Shown here in pieces: positions 35,108 through 46,226 of a DNA stretch of 64,000 nucleotides. The stretch comes from Ceratodon purpureus (taxonomy: Eukaryota > Streptophyta > Bryopsida > Pseudoditrichales > Ditrichaceae), in NCBI GenBank assembly GCA_014871385.1, contig CM026428.1, positions 9,468,772 to 9,532,771 of the forward strand. The letters run 5' to 3'. A program made the translations under genes and the position numbers. The notes beneath the pieces are model-generated. The model worked only from the letters and a program-made list of their open reading frames with translations. It was not told the DNA's origin and searched no databases. Numbering within the stretch: position 1 is the first letter of the stretch; each line of letters opens with the position of its first letter.

Positions 35108-36945
35108 TTAAGACTTTTTGGTCTTTTTTTTCTTTTCCTTCTTTTTCTTTTTACTGCTATGATCAATTCTGGGAATCTGGAAATCAAGGGGCTTGTTCTT
35201 TTTCGTTTTGTTCTTGACTCGATGATGCTGTTCAGCTTTCAGCTCTCTCTGCAAGATTTCCTCCTGCAAAGTACAAATCACAACAAATAAGAGCCAGTAA
35301 TTAAAATAAAAATAAAAAATAAAACATTAACACAACTAATTTGCATCTAAAGAGTCGAACCCATGCCATCCCCCATGTTGACCTTCATGAGGCATTATCC
35401 GTAAGTCGCGAGATAGGTAATCGAGGTTAGGAAGATTCAGGACATTCTTTCCATACCAAGAGCAACAGAAACGTTGCACACAGGCTACTTGTCATACCTC
35501 ATCAGAATCGGAAAATGAGTCTACATGACGGATTCTGGCAGGTTTAGAAGATGCGGCGGCCTGCTGACCTGCAAAAGAGGGATACACACGGTGAGACAGC
35601 AGTTTTATACCGGAGATTTAATGCGACAAGCCATGTGATGTATGACAATAGCGATTGACTCCTCAGAATATCGCGGAGACAACTGGCAAAGTATTTGCGT
35701 GGTAAAGTTGGGTAACTGAAAGAACGTTCAGAAGATGCAACGACTGCACACTCCCATATCGAGTCCAATGGATGCAAAGTACAAAGTTCAGGAAAACAAT
35801 TAAGCTCATAAACATTGATTTCTAAGACAACTTTAGCTGCAATATTCCCAAGAAATCCAGGGAAAATAACAACAAAAAGATACCAATCTAGGCAGAGTAG
35901 TAATATCCCTAAAGCAACTGAACGATGTCAAACATCAATACCTGCAATAGCAGTAGCCTTCGCATTTTCGACTGCACGCTCTACTAGGTCAGGGTCCAGT
36001 GCCGCAGCACCACCTGGCTCATTTAACTTCCTTTTGAGAAATTTAGCTAACGCTGCTGCCTTATTCGTGGCCAAGGCCCCTCCTGGGTGAGCCAACCTGC
36101 AGCCAATGATACATTGCAACAGTTAGAAGCCTTCGTGTCAACACTCAGCACCAAGACCACGAAATCTCGCAACAGGTCATAGTAATGTTACTCCGACTTT
36201 CTAACATTGCCATTTATAAGATCAATCATCTCATTGGCTGATTAACCCTAAACCCTAAACCGAAGTAGAAGATACAACATACCCCTTAGTTCGAACCTTA
36301 TCATTAAAAACAACTAACTACAGGTTTCGGTTCCACGATTCAAAATTGTTCAGATACGAAGCCCCGCACATCAAAAATAATCCAAAATGCAGCTACAGTT
36401 ACACAGCTAATACTTAAACCCTAAGAACACCCACAACGAATATTGCCATGAAATTCTCTCTCACTACTTCACTAAAAACCGAAAATCCATCCACCAAACT
36501 GAATCACTAGGCTGTAAAAACTGCAAACAAAATATCTATCTCTTTCCATTCAGAAACGAAGCCACAGCTACACACAACAAACCCTTAAACCCTAAAAAAC
36601 ACTCCCACAAAATTTCTGCCACCAAAACTCAAATCCAGAAAACCCAAAACAAAACCCAACTTCCTCATCCCAAATAAACCAATTGTAAGACCGATTTACG
36701 GGTCCAAACCAGACACAACCTTAAATTTCCATTCAGTCAATTCCAATCCCAGTTGCAGAAAGTAAAATCCATTCCAACAAAGTGCAGGACAGGTACCTGG
36801 GGCGCGAGGATTCATTCGAAGAGGGCGGGTGCCGAGATTGCAGCTGCTCGGCATGGAAGCGGCTCCTGCGCAGCGCGCGACGCTCCTCCTCCGAGAGCTC
36901 GTCCAACTGCGCCGCAGCCTTGTTGATGCTCACCTTCTTGCTCAT
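35108..36945 (-). CDS. Conserved-looking plant protein with lysine-rich tail, 176 aa
   Basis: Four exons on the minus strand join in one frame: 36945-36797, 36096-35942, 35568-35498 and 35263-35108. The protein starts MSKKVSINKAAAQLDELSEE, continues ERRALRRSRF, and then has LAHPGGALATNKAAALAKFL with a predicted helical stretch ending in VENAKATAIAG. An acidic patch follows (HVDSFSDSDEEE). The end is a strongly basic tail (DHSSKKKKKEKKKKTKKS) typical of nucleolar or ribosome-biogenesis factors. I believe the LAHPGG...NKAAALAKFL block is shared by uncharacterised plant proteins but cannot name the family. The 5' side carries a TCCAC minisatellite directly before the ATG. Intron 1 contains telo-boxes at about 36245-36261 and 36580, a pattern seen in plant ribosome-biogenesis and translation genes. 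Confidence 0.75.
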
Positions 36946-36949
36946 GAGA

Positions 36950-37027
36950 CTCGACTCCACTCCACCCAACTCCACTTCACTCCACTCCACTCCACTCCAC
37001 TTCACTCCACTCCACTCCACTCCACTC
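36950..37027. repeat. TCCAC minisatellite next to a start codon
   Basis: About 15 imperfect copies of the 5-bp unit TCCAC (with some TTCAC units) run from about 36950 to 37027. They end only a few bases from the ATG (36945) of the minus-strand gene, so they probably lie in its 5' leader or core promoter. On the mRNA strand the repeat reads GTGGA-type and is purine-rich. Confidence 0.8.
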
Positions 37028-38346
37028 CGAATCCTCTTCAATCGCTTGGTCCCGGCATGAATTCTCCGCTGCGAGCAGATGACGAGATCGCAGAGCGGCT
37101 CCACAACATTGGCGGTATTCTTCTACAGCGCTGCGAAAGTTTGAATGGGAGCCTGTCGCCACGACGCACCAGGTGTTTTCTTCTCGATACCTGGGTGATA
37201 TCTATTTGTTACTATTGTGATATCATTGTGATGTTTTTGTTGTACCCTGTTTATACTAAGGCAGATTGGTGGAAAATGGAGACGATGATCTCATAAGAGC
37301 CTATACCCGGGTGATAACTATGTGATCCACGGGAACCACTCCTGATATGTCCAGCGACCCCAGGACGGTTTTATGGTATTTAGGGGATGCTAGGCTTTGT
37401 CAAAAAAAACGCTTCTGGAGCTACTTTCAGGGGCAAGTAACTTTCACGGGCAGTAGTAGAAAAAATAAATTAAAATATGTTTGCCTTTGTAGGAATTTGA
37501 CTAAAATAAATAAATAAATGGGAAAAGACTTTGCGACCATACATTTAATTTTGTAAAGCAGAAATGACTAAAGGGTGCAATTTTCCGTGTAAGTAAATAT
37601 TAAGTAACTAAAACAAATGTGAAAAGAAATGCGAAGTGGCTGATGAAGTGTGAAAAGAAATGCGAAGTGGCTGATGAAGTGTGAAGAGAAATGCTAAGTA
37701 GGAAAAAATAGGTGGGAAAAGGACATCAAAAATTTAAAATTTAAATACATAAAGAATTATTCTTTTGAATTAAAAAATGAAAAGCACAAAGGAAAGCAAT
37801 GGAAATTCAAACTGGTATTCATGTATTCAGGTTTGATGATCTTACACTTACAATCAAAAATCACATGTTGTACAAGTCATGCACAAGTGATGTACAAATG
37901 AAACACACAAGTGAAATACTCAATGACAGAATTTAAAATTCACATGTTACACAAGTCATGTATTGAAATGAAATGCACAAGTGAAATACTCAATTACAAG
38001 TGTATGGAATTACAAGTTCAATTCAATCATAATTTGTGAGTCACCAATGAGGGAATTGAACCCTTGTTGCAAAGCAACATCGCTTATTGTAGCACTAGTG
38101 TTCTACACACACACAAACAGCCCACGTTAATTGCACACATAATATAAAAACATGTTAGATAAAAATCTGGAAGTTGCCGCTGTTCTCAAGCCGCCCTTCA
38201 CATGCCACTGTTCGCACCTCCAAGTCAATGCCGCATATCCAAAATTCTACTGTCAAGGAAGACATAGAACTTCACATCTTGAGCTCCAAAGTCAGCACAG
38301 CATCATGGAAACTAAAGCGAAATCGACGTTGAGGATACTAAAATAT
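37028..38346. other. Intergenic DNA with short direct duplications
   Basis: A 31-bp unit containing AAGAAATGCGAAGTGGCTGA is tandemly repeated about 2.5 times at about 37620-37695. A second, diverged duplication of about 65 bp around CACAAGTGAAATACTCAAT occurs at about 37855-37925 and 37937-38002. A tRNA-like B-box is described separately at about 38032-38107. No protein gene is supported. Confidence 0.5.
38032..38107 (-). repeat. tRNA-like or SINE-like remnant with B box
   Basis: Read on the minus strand, the segment contains AACAAGGGTTCAATTCCCTC. This is a near-consensus Pol III B box (GGTTCAATTCC) within a small T-arm-like stem, about 35 bp after an ACACTAGTGCTA stretch in A-box position. 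It does not fold as an intact tRNA: the acceptor stem and anticodon arm are unconvincing. A degenerate tRNA-derived SINE head is the best reading. Confidence 0.25.
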
Positions 38347-38925
38347 CAAGTGTCCCCTTGCCGACCCACCTTAACAGCCTCTTTCAAAGACTGAATAGCC
38401 TCATTGTAAGGAAAGGACTTAAGTGAAAAATATATATTTTTTACCATACATACTCACAACAAGGGGTAAGTGCTTACCTAATCTATTCATTTGGCACAAT
38501 TTCAGATATTTTAGATAGGAAAAACACCTCTCATCCTCCACCAACCCCAAGACAAAGACAGACTCTATTTTAGCCAGCATAAGGTACTCTAGCATCAGCT
38601 TCAATAGATGTCGGGACGATGAGAAATTTCTCCAGAGTTTGATGAAGGGATTCACCCCCAAGGGCGGTGCACAAGCTACCTCACAATTAGCCTTCATGCT
38701 GACCTTGAAAGACCTTGTTGTGTGTTCAATTTTGATGCATTCAGCATCTTTGGGGCACTGTAAGGCTTCCCGCCCTCCACCAAAGGTTTCCCATCGTTCA
38801 CTTTATGGGAGCCATAGTAGAATTCCTTTAGAATCTGTAGGTGCTTCTAAAAACTCTCGTCCGCCCCTTCTTGCATCCAATACTAGAGATAAATTATCCC
38901 AAAGGCATCCAACACCTCCTGGTAA
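38347..38925 (-). pseudogene. hAT-family transposase fragment, C-terminal, broken
   Basis: The minus strand reads in pieces as the C-terminal region of a plant hAT (hobo/Ac/Tam3) transposase. First is QEVLDAFGIIYL-stop-YWMQEGADESF-stop, then KHLQILKEFYYG. After a frame change come FKVSMKANCEVACAPPLGVN and KLWRNF, then the dimerisation motif LGLVEDERCFSYLKYLK and HLPLVVSMYG. After another one-base shift comes SFPYNEAIQSLKEAVK, ending at 38347. At least two stops and two frameshifts make it non-functional. Upstream domains (BED finger, DDE parts) are not visible nearby. Confidence 0.7.
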
Positions 38926-41742
38926 CCAACTCAAAAATATAATAGCTCAAAACCATAATAGCTCAAAAACATTTATAGTACAAGTGTAAGCAACTCCTCA
39001 AAAATTTGGAAAAGGACTTAGTAAACAAAGTAACTTAGTAATCCAATACTAAACCAATTAAAGACTGCAACATATATATTAAATTAATTTGTTCTTTTAA
39101 GAATGAAGACCTTAAAGATTGGCTTAAGAATTTGAATAACAACACTCAAGAAGATGAAATTGTACTCCATATTTCAATAATGAAGCATGAAGTCTCTGTG
39201 AACACCACTGCAGAAAATTTTGGAATATCTCATGAATTAATTGAGTAATGAAGTAGTGAGTGTGGTTTTCAAGGCATGATTTGAAAAAGATTGGAAGCAA
39301 GGTCATTGACGTTAAAAACATGGAGGTTGAAGCTGAAAGCAAAGATGTTGAACCGTTATATGTGGAAAGGAGTGCTCAAGTTGTTTCTATATTTGCTTTG
39401 CCGCATTTATCATCACTAACTCTTTAAAAAAATATCTATGGATAAAGACCAAGAAGACTAAGGAAGGAAATATCGTGAAGGAAATTATTTTTGAAGAATT
39501 GGGGCTATCACTAGCAACACAACTATGTGAAGCACAATCAACGAGTTGCAACACATTGTTTTGACTAAGTAATAGTAAATTTGTGGATGAGTTTTTAGAT
39601 TCTCCATTTCTATGTTGGAATTTAGAATCTGTAAAAAAATTGAAGCAATATAATAGAAATTGTGTAGAGAAGCTGAATTAAAAGAATATGTAAAAAATAT
39701 GATTTCGGATATTATTTTTCCATAAACGGATTTGAATTTCTACTTGAAGATGTAGTGAAATATATGTTTCAAATAAAATTCTACAAAAAAAAGGATTCAA
39801 AAGCATCTATAGATTACAGCTCTATGATGAAGTTGTAGCTATTTAAGAACTGTAGGGAGGTGAGGTAAAAGAAGAAGAAATGGATGAAAATCTGGTGCCA
39901 ACTCGAAAACTTTGACCAAAAAAAAAAAAAAAAAAACCAAGAAGACTTTAAGAGCAAATAAAAACATACTCGTGCTTCTTACCGTTATCCCTGTCATGTC
40001 CCATGTTTTTGTTTGCCACTTTAACATTTTTCAATCTATCCGTAGCTTCAACCTTGGGTTTTGTTTCAACAAATCTAAATTTAAATTTCAGCATTACGTT
40101 TAGAAGTGGTGGAATTGGCGAATAGAGAGAGTCTCTTGCTGAGATAAAGTCTCATGGACACTCTCTAGAAGATTGGGCATGCATTTCTGATGGAGTTGGA
40201 GGGACAAAAGGAGCTAAAGAGTTGTCCGTTCACTAAAAAAAACCCACACCTTTGTGATGTTTTTAAGAAATATAGACATTTTGTTGAATATTTTGAAAAA
40301 CGACCTTTATGATAACTCCAAATTTTATTAAATGTAAAAAAACAAAGGGATGTTAGTAGGCAAAGGTAGAGATGTTCGTACAAAAATATAAAGGTGTTAG
40401 TGGAGAAATGCGTAGATGTTGGCAAAAACGTAAACATTAAGCGAGAGGTAGTACAAGCCACGTTGATAAGAGATTTTAGTTTAATCGCGTCTAACAATTA
40501 AAAAGTTATTGAAACGTCATATTAAAAAAAAAATGTTACTAAAAAATTAGCTGACCATGCGAGGTTTCAAAGTGCAAAGGATGAAAGACTCCATCCTATT
40601 TTATGTTTTTATTCTTCAAATGTTACAATTTGATTTTCTATTCTACAAATTTAATTTACATTTTTATCTATTATAGTTATATTTATTTTTATACATATGC
40701 TACACGTATGTATGAAGTAAGAATGGTCAATACACTATATATAAATACAAATAAAAAATATATATTGAATAATAAATGTAGGTCAAATGTTAAATTATAA
40801 ATTAAACATAGATAATAAATCAAATATGGTGAGGATATTAAACAAAACATATTTAATGAATGCATTAAAGTAACGTATAATAATCCTTCATATTATAAAA
40901 ATATACTAAACATTTATAATGTTTATGATTTCTAAAGTAGAAAATATTATATCAAATTCTGCCCAAAACTGCCCAAAACTGCCAAAATCTGCCCAAAGAC
41001 GAAACTTAGAAATTCCACCAAAAATTGAGATTTTGATATTTTTCAAAAATAAAAATTTCTATGTAAAGAGAAGGCAGTAGAGCATGTTCCCACTGTTCGG
41101 ATTTTAAATCCAAAATCTTTTCATATGCTATTTTTATTGCCCAAAAACGGCCTTTGTTTGTGAAATTCAGTATACTCCCTAGCGGAAAATGATTTTTTGG
41201 GCAACTTTCCACATTTGTTTTGAATATGATTTTCTTATTACAATTAGCTAACTCAGTCTTCTTTGACGTGCATCAAAACCCCCAAAATCCATAATGCAAA
41301 AAAATGGTTTTTTGGGCCTTCAAAACTCTGTTGTCCCCTTTTTTTGCAGGGGAAAAAAACTTGTTTTTCTACTTTGAACGTTACGATCTTGCAATTGGTG
41401 AAGAATGAGTCTGTGAGATTTGGTGGACATGTAGACATAGAAGTTGGCTAAAAGATCTTACGGTTAGATGTACTAAAAAACACCCCAAGTTTGCAAAATC
41501 CACCTTGCTTTGGAGAGGGGCTGTTTTGAGGCAGTTTTGATGAAAAATACCCTCGGAACTTTAGGGGTTAATTTTTTGATTAATTCGCAACACATGCTCT
41601 GTAAAAATGAAAAAAACTTAGTTTAAAGTATGAAAAAACCTTCTCCACCAAATGAATTCACCAAAGTAGTCATCATAATAATTCTTTATTCCATTATATT
41701 GCTCCAAAGACCTTTTTACCGCACTCCGAGTGACAAGTCCAC

Positions 41743-41803
<61 letters not shown>

Positions 41804-42956
41804 GAGAATAGTTACCATTGTCAAGAGCATCCTCCAAAATCGTTGGTATTCCGTGATCACGCCAAGTTTAATTTTTTCCAACATGGAGTGCTCTCGATTC
41901 AGCTCCAAATGGCAGCTCCCAACAGACCTTAATAAATTTTTTTGCGCTGGTGGTCATCTCTACATCTTCACTAATCACAACCAAAGAATTCATCTTTTAA
42001 CAATTATTGTACTAATCAATTGAAGTGTAATAAAAAACAACATCTACATGAAGTCTTGTGTTGATTTGTCTATCTTTGTTGCTCAAATTAAAAATCAAAG
42101 GCAGTGCTTGCTGCAAAGTTAATTTGACTTCTTGGACCATATGCCGGCGCTCCATTACGCACCGCCTATATGTCTGACGTCCACATAGACATTAAAAACC
42201 CGAAACATTTTTGTTACATTCTTGGACATTAGGGATTAATCTAAGATCCATGGCAGAGGTTAAAAAAACCATTATGGTGAAAGTCAAAGATGCAAAGTTA
42301 CGCTTAGTCAAAATTTTGACTTTCGTTGTCCAAGAGTAAAAACTACTATTAATTTATTTGAAAATGTGAAGTTGTAGTACTAATTTGTACTTGTGAAGTC
42401 AGAGGAAGTTTTAAATAGACAAAGATTGTATTTAAAATTCTAAATCTTTTTTGTTTTTAAAACCATATGATTTTGAGTTGTATCATATCAATTTGATTTG
42501 TCTATTTAGAAGGAGGTGTTGGAGAGATTATGGCTCAGAAACCGGCCTTGAATTGGAGGCGGTGGAAGAGTGGACAAGGAAATGGGCGAATGACATCGCA
42601 TTTGACGGATAATGACATGGTGGAGAATGACCTTGTAAATTTGAAACTGCAAGAGTGTTAAAATAAAATTTGACTCGATGTTGACGTATTAGATGTTGCA
42701 TGTTAACTAGTAGTTGAACTATCACTAAGTCCTAATCTACTTACAAATGATATTTACTTTCGATACCTGCTTAAAGTAAGTGAAGTTTAATATGCTTCTA
42801 TATCCGTCTTAAGTAAAATGAATTTGTATTAATTGTAAATGAATTCTACCTTCTATAGTAGGAGTAAATCATAAAAGGCAACTCTACCTCAAAGTGGAAC
42901 ACACTTGTCCATAGCTCTTTATATTTCAATATATTAAAAATAATTTATATTCCAAT
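38926..42956. other. AT-rich DNA with homopolymers, no gene
   Basis: No coding region is supported. There is an A run at about 39917-39935 and a 48-base A run at 41744-41791. An inverted-type end GGAACTTTAGGGG-TTAA near 41556-41572 resembles the right end of the TTAA-flanked element at 2975-3207, but its partner end was not found. A short word repeat (CTGCCCAAAA) occurs at about 40958-40995. Confidence 0.4.
41744..41791. repeat. Poly(A) tract of 48 bases
   Basis: An uninterrupted A run followed by a few more interrupted A/G bases. No retroelement coding sequence or poly(A) signal abuts it, and no target-site duplication is visible, so it is listed as a simple repeat only. Confidence 0.9.
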
Positions 42957-43030
42957 TGTCTATATATTATTGCAGTACTATGAACAAGTTCAGAAAATAG
43001 TACTCACAAGTTCGGTTGTAACTTAGGCTG

Positions 43031-43414
43031 ATGAACCAAGGCACATATTACCTTCCCACTGTATATAATACCGCACTTTCTCCATCTAAATGGAAACAAT
43101 GCAGAGACACTAAACTTCCATTTGTTTATAAAAAATCGGCTGGGAACAACAAAATCCGGAATCACATGTACAACACGGAGAAATCCGTTGGATATCAACA
43201 ACCGTATACAGCCCTTGAAGATCTGCTTGAGAATTCCGGCACATACTGTTATGCACATCAAGCACGCTTGCTTGCGAAGCACAGCGGAGAGATTTGCATT
43301 TTGTTAGTTCACTCCAATTATCATCGTCAATTTTCTGTGTATAGCTTCAATAAAGCAAGTTGTACTTGCGAACTCTCTTGTCCTGCAGGCCTATTTGATT
43401 GGCTGCTGGCCTAA
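43031..43414 (+). CDS. ORF inside the TIR element, 127 aa, unknown
   Basis: An ATG at 43031, about 35 bp inside the left terminal repeat, opens 127 codons. The product is unrecognised. It is moderately basic, has a C-terminal Cys pair cluster (SCTCELSCPAG) and no signal peptide or membrane helix. It is oriented opposite to the transposase-like exons. It may be an accessory protein of the element or a chance ORF. Confidence 0.3.
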   Translation: MNQGTYYLPTVYNTALSPSKWKQCRDTKLPFVYKKSAGNNKIRNHMYNTEKSVGYQQPYTALEDLLENSGTYCYAHQARLLAKHSGEICILLVHSNYHRQFSVYSFNKASCTCELSCPAGLFDWLLA

Positions 43415-44085
43415 AATATAAGGCGAATCTGCCCATAACGAGTTCGTTGACAACTTCTTTGTTGTACCTCAAAGGCCACATTACTGAAGTACGGTCTCCC
43501 ATGGAAACTAAAAGTGGCACGAGCATACATTGGCTAGTCTCCAAACTTCTCTCCACTTCCGGGAGGAACAGCTACTGACCGTGATAAACCCATAACCTAC
43601 ACAATTACATAGCAATCATGATAGCATTATGTCCATATAAAAATAATAAAGATAAAGTAGGTACAACATATAAAGAGTAGACTACTTCCACATGCATGTG
43701 TAAAACCGAGTATTCAAGTTCTATTGTGACATGCCTGTAATATAGTCACATTGTTGCATTCCTCATATGTCCTCAAGGTGTTCAAAAATTCTCGTGGATG
43801 TTCCGGTTAGTTGACAAGTAATTTTTGTACATTAACATGGACACGCGCCAAGTTGCACGCTCTCCCATTACGGAAGTCCTGGGGTGTCGCTCTTAATGGT
43901 TGACTAAAGTCACGTCCTCGTCGATGAAACCATAGTTGGTGCACGTTTGCACACACATGTGACACTATATTGTGGCCCATCTTCATAGCCTATACTTGTT
44001 GTACATTTTCAAATTCACAATTAAGGAATGAATCATAAGATTTAAGAAGTAAGATGAACCATTGCAAGCGTACACAATAGAAAAA

Positions 44086-44983
44086 TTAAATGAGTACCTT
44101 ATTTAATGGTGTCTCCAACAGTTTCACACTCCGTTGCACTCCTTGAATTTGCTTGGAAGCTCTCCGCAATGACTGCAACCGATTATTGTGTCGTATAATT
44201 TGTGGGGTTGCAGCTCGTTTGTTACTACTTCTATATCCGGATTTCATGAGTGCAATGTGGAATTGCTCGTACATGTCAGTCAAGAACTCCCAATGTAAGC
44301 TTAATCGTTGAATGCAATGACTAAAATGACCCATTATGTGCACTTTGGAAGTGTTAAATCCGGATCGCTGCCAGTCCAACATACCACGTTTCAGAGCCTC
44401 CACAGCCCTGTAAAATAGCACAACTTAATTATCAATGCAACTGAGTGGAGTACATTTTTATTTTCATATTCATAGTGATATGAGAACACCATCATTAATA
44501 GAAACAAAGAAGGAACTAATAAAAGGGATGACGAGCACCTGTACATCAATCCATCCAAATGCCGAAGACTGGTACTTGTGTGTGAAGTGCTCCGGCAAGC
44601 ATTTGAATACCATTCCGAAAATAATACTACTGCATATATGATAGTAACATCAAACAAACCGACCAAGCAGAGAACAATAACCTCCATAGAACGACGCCCA
44701 TATGAATGCAAAGACAAAAGCAATGGATGTACTAAATCATATTAGAGTTCTTGGCCATAAATCAATAGAACAAATTGAGGAGGTGGACCTGCAGGACAAC
44801 TCCATATTCAAATCCCGCAAAATTTGCTAGTGATATAAAATACCCGCCTTGTTCATTATCAGAGATTTGAAACGCAGGAAAACGACAATTTTGTTTTATA
44901 TAGAGCAAATGCCTATCGAGTTCCTGTAATTTGCGATCACGGGGAGAAATAAAAGCCATGTCTCTGATAATGCCAACTATCAC
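44086..44983 (-). pseudogene. KDZ-type transposase C-terminal part, fragmentary
   Basis: Minus-strand pieces read in order: DRKLQELDRHLLYIKQNCRF ...; then LSLHSYGRRSMEVIVLCLVG with SNACRSTSHTSTSLRHLDGL; then RGMLDWQRSGFNTSKVHIMG followed by HFSHCIQRL, a FLTDMYEQFHIALMKSGYRS segment and SNKRAATPQI. The last block resembles the C-terminal region of Kyakuja-Dileera-Zisupton transposases and related proteins: 'N-x-x-K-x-H-x-x-x-H', a T-D-x-x-E-x-x-H-like step, then 'GYRxSNK...A..QI'. Pieces are in different frames separated by AT-rich DNA with splice-like borders. Whether they are exons or decay products is unclear. The N-terminal catalytic Asp region is not recognised. Family call is tentative. 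Confidence 0.35.
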
Positions 44984-45074
44984 TTTGAAGACTCCAAGAT
45001 TGCAAGTTATGATCTCTCCTTGTTAAAATTCAATTTTCTGAACTTGTTCGTAGTACTGCAATAATATATAGACA

Positions 45075-46187
45075 TAGAAGAACTTGGTGGTCTCTCTATA
45101 TTAATTATGTAAGAGCTAGGTAGTCTCCAAATTGAAAGAAAATTAGTTTTTGAAGATGGAATGACAACAAAATTAGTTTTTTTGAACTATAAAAACTATT
45201 AAGCTTTAACACACTAAATATAGTGAAACCACCAAGATCACTCATGCCTCCTAAAACAATGATACAATAAAGCCAAAATCATGGTATTTTCAAAAACTCA
45301 AGGTGACTTTAAAGATAACTCTATTTACTCTTTCTTATATTTTGGTTTCCATAGAGTCTAAAACTCTATTTCCTTGCAGTATATAGACGTGCTTTAAGAT
45401 GTTAACAACTTGATAGTTCTTTCTATAGCACCTTGCTTTTGTTATAACAAAGTTATAGTATAGCTTCTTACTTATAAATTTAGCACCATAGCAAGTTCGT
45501 ACTTACGTTACAAATATTTATTTCTTTTTGAGAAAAAAAAAGTCCGCCTTCCAAAGATTGAGTTTCTTGAATTTTTTTTTACACAAATAAACACTAAAAA
45601 TGAATTCAAATGACTTAAAAATAAAAAAATATTCCAAAAATTAATTTCCTTTAATTTCATCATTTTGTTTTCAAATTGCATGTAATACATTTTTAGAATT
45701 ATTTTTGGAAGAACGTACTATTATACTATGGTTTTATTGCTTTTACATTCTTGATTTTACATCTTGCTTTTGCTTTCTACTTTCAAAATATATGATCCCT
45801 CTCATATTTTAGTTTCCTCAAAGCATATCTCACATTCCAGGAAAAAACCAAGTTAGTTAAAAATAGAATTTTGGAACCCTATCACAAAAAATCTAGCCCA
45901 ACAATAAAACCCAATCTATGAGCGATTTAGCTAATGCACCTCAAATTCTATTTTTAACCAGTTTGGTTTCTCCATGGAGCTCTATTTCCTTGGAGTATAT
46001 AATTAGGTCTACTTTTAACATCCAAACCCCGTTTGCCGTGGGTTTCCCTTTCCCTGTCGTTGCAGAGGCCGAGGGGCGGGGCTGTCCTCTTGGCGCAAGC
46101 CTCCCAAGGATCACACTTCACCAGAGAAGAAGGCCGAGAGGGAGGGTTTAAGGAAGAAGGACGAAGGGTTTAAGGAGGAGGAAGAAA
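45075..46187. other. Intergenic DNA with a direct repeat near the RRP45 promoter
   Basis: A 40-45 bp segment around TTGGTTTCCATAGAG...CTCTATTTCCTTGCAGTATATA (about 45342-45386) recurs in diverged form at about 45963-46001, close to the likely RRP45 promoter. The rest is AT-rich without coding sequence. Confidence 0.4.
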
Positions 46188-46213
46188 GAGTTTAGGGTTT
46201 AGGGTTTAGGGTA
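46188..46213 (+). promoter_or_regulatory. Telo-box cluster (TTTAGGG repeats)
   Basis: Three consecutive TTTAGGG units lie directly before the ATG of RRP45, with further GGTTTAAGG-like words just upstream. In plants such telo-boxes are found in promoters and leaders of translation and ribosome-biogenesis genes and are bound by Myb-type telomere-repeat factors. The location is interstitial, not a chromosome end. Confidence 0.7.
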
Positions 46214-46226
46214 AGGAGAGGCCACC

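Larger units (their letters stand above)
42957..45074. mobile_element. 2.1-kb TIR element with KDZ-like transposase remains
   Basis: The left end starts TGTCTATATATTATTGCAGT and continues ACTATGAACAAGTTCAGAAAA. The right end (45074 back to about 45033) is its near-perfect inverted copy, with one mismatch in about 41 bp. Looser similarity may continue outward (AGCTCTT and ATATA words on both sides), so the true ends could lie further out; I saw no convincing target-site duplication. Inside are transposase-like exons on the minus strand (44086-44983) and an intact 127-codon plus-strand ORF (43031-43414). The identical ends suggest fairly recent activity or a non-autonomous derivative. Confidence 0.65.

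Noticed and set aside
41744-41803. Long A tract as the tail of a LINE or processed pseudogene
   Set aside because: No coding remnant, poly(A) signal or target-site duplication was seen next to it.
46188-46213. TTTAGGG repeats as a telomere or chromosome end
   Set aside because: Only three units, placed directly before the RRP45 ATG with genes on both sides; a telo-box is the simple explanation.
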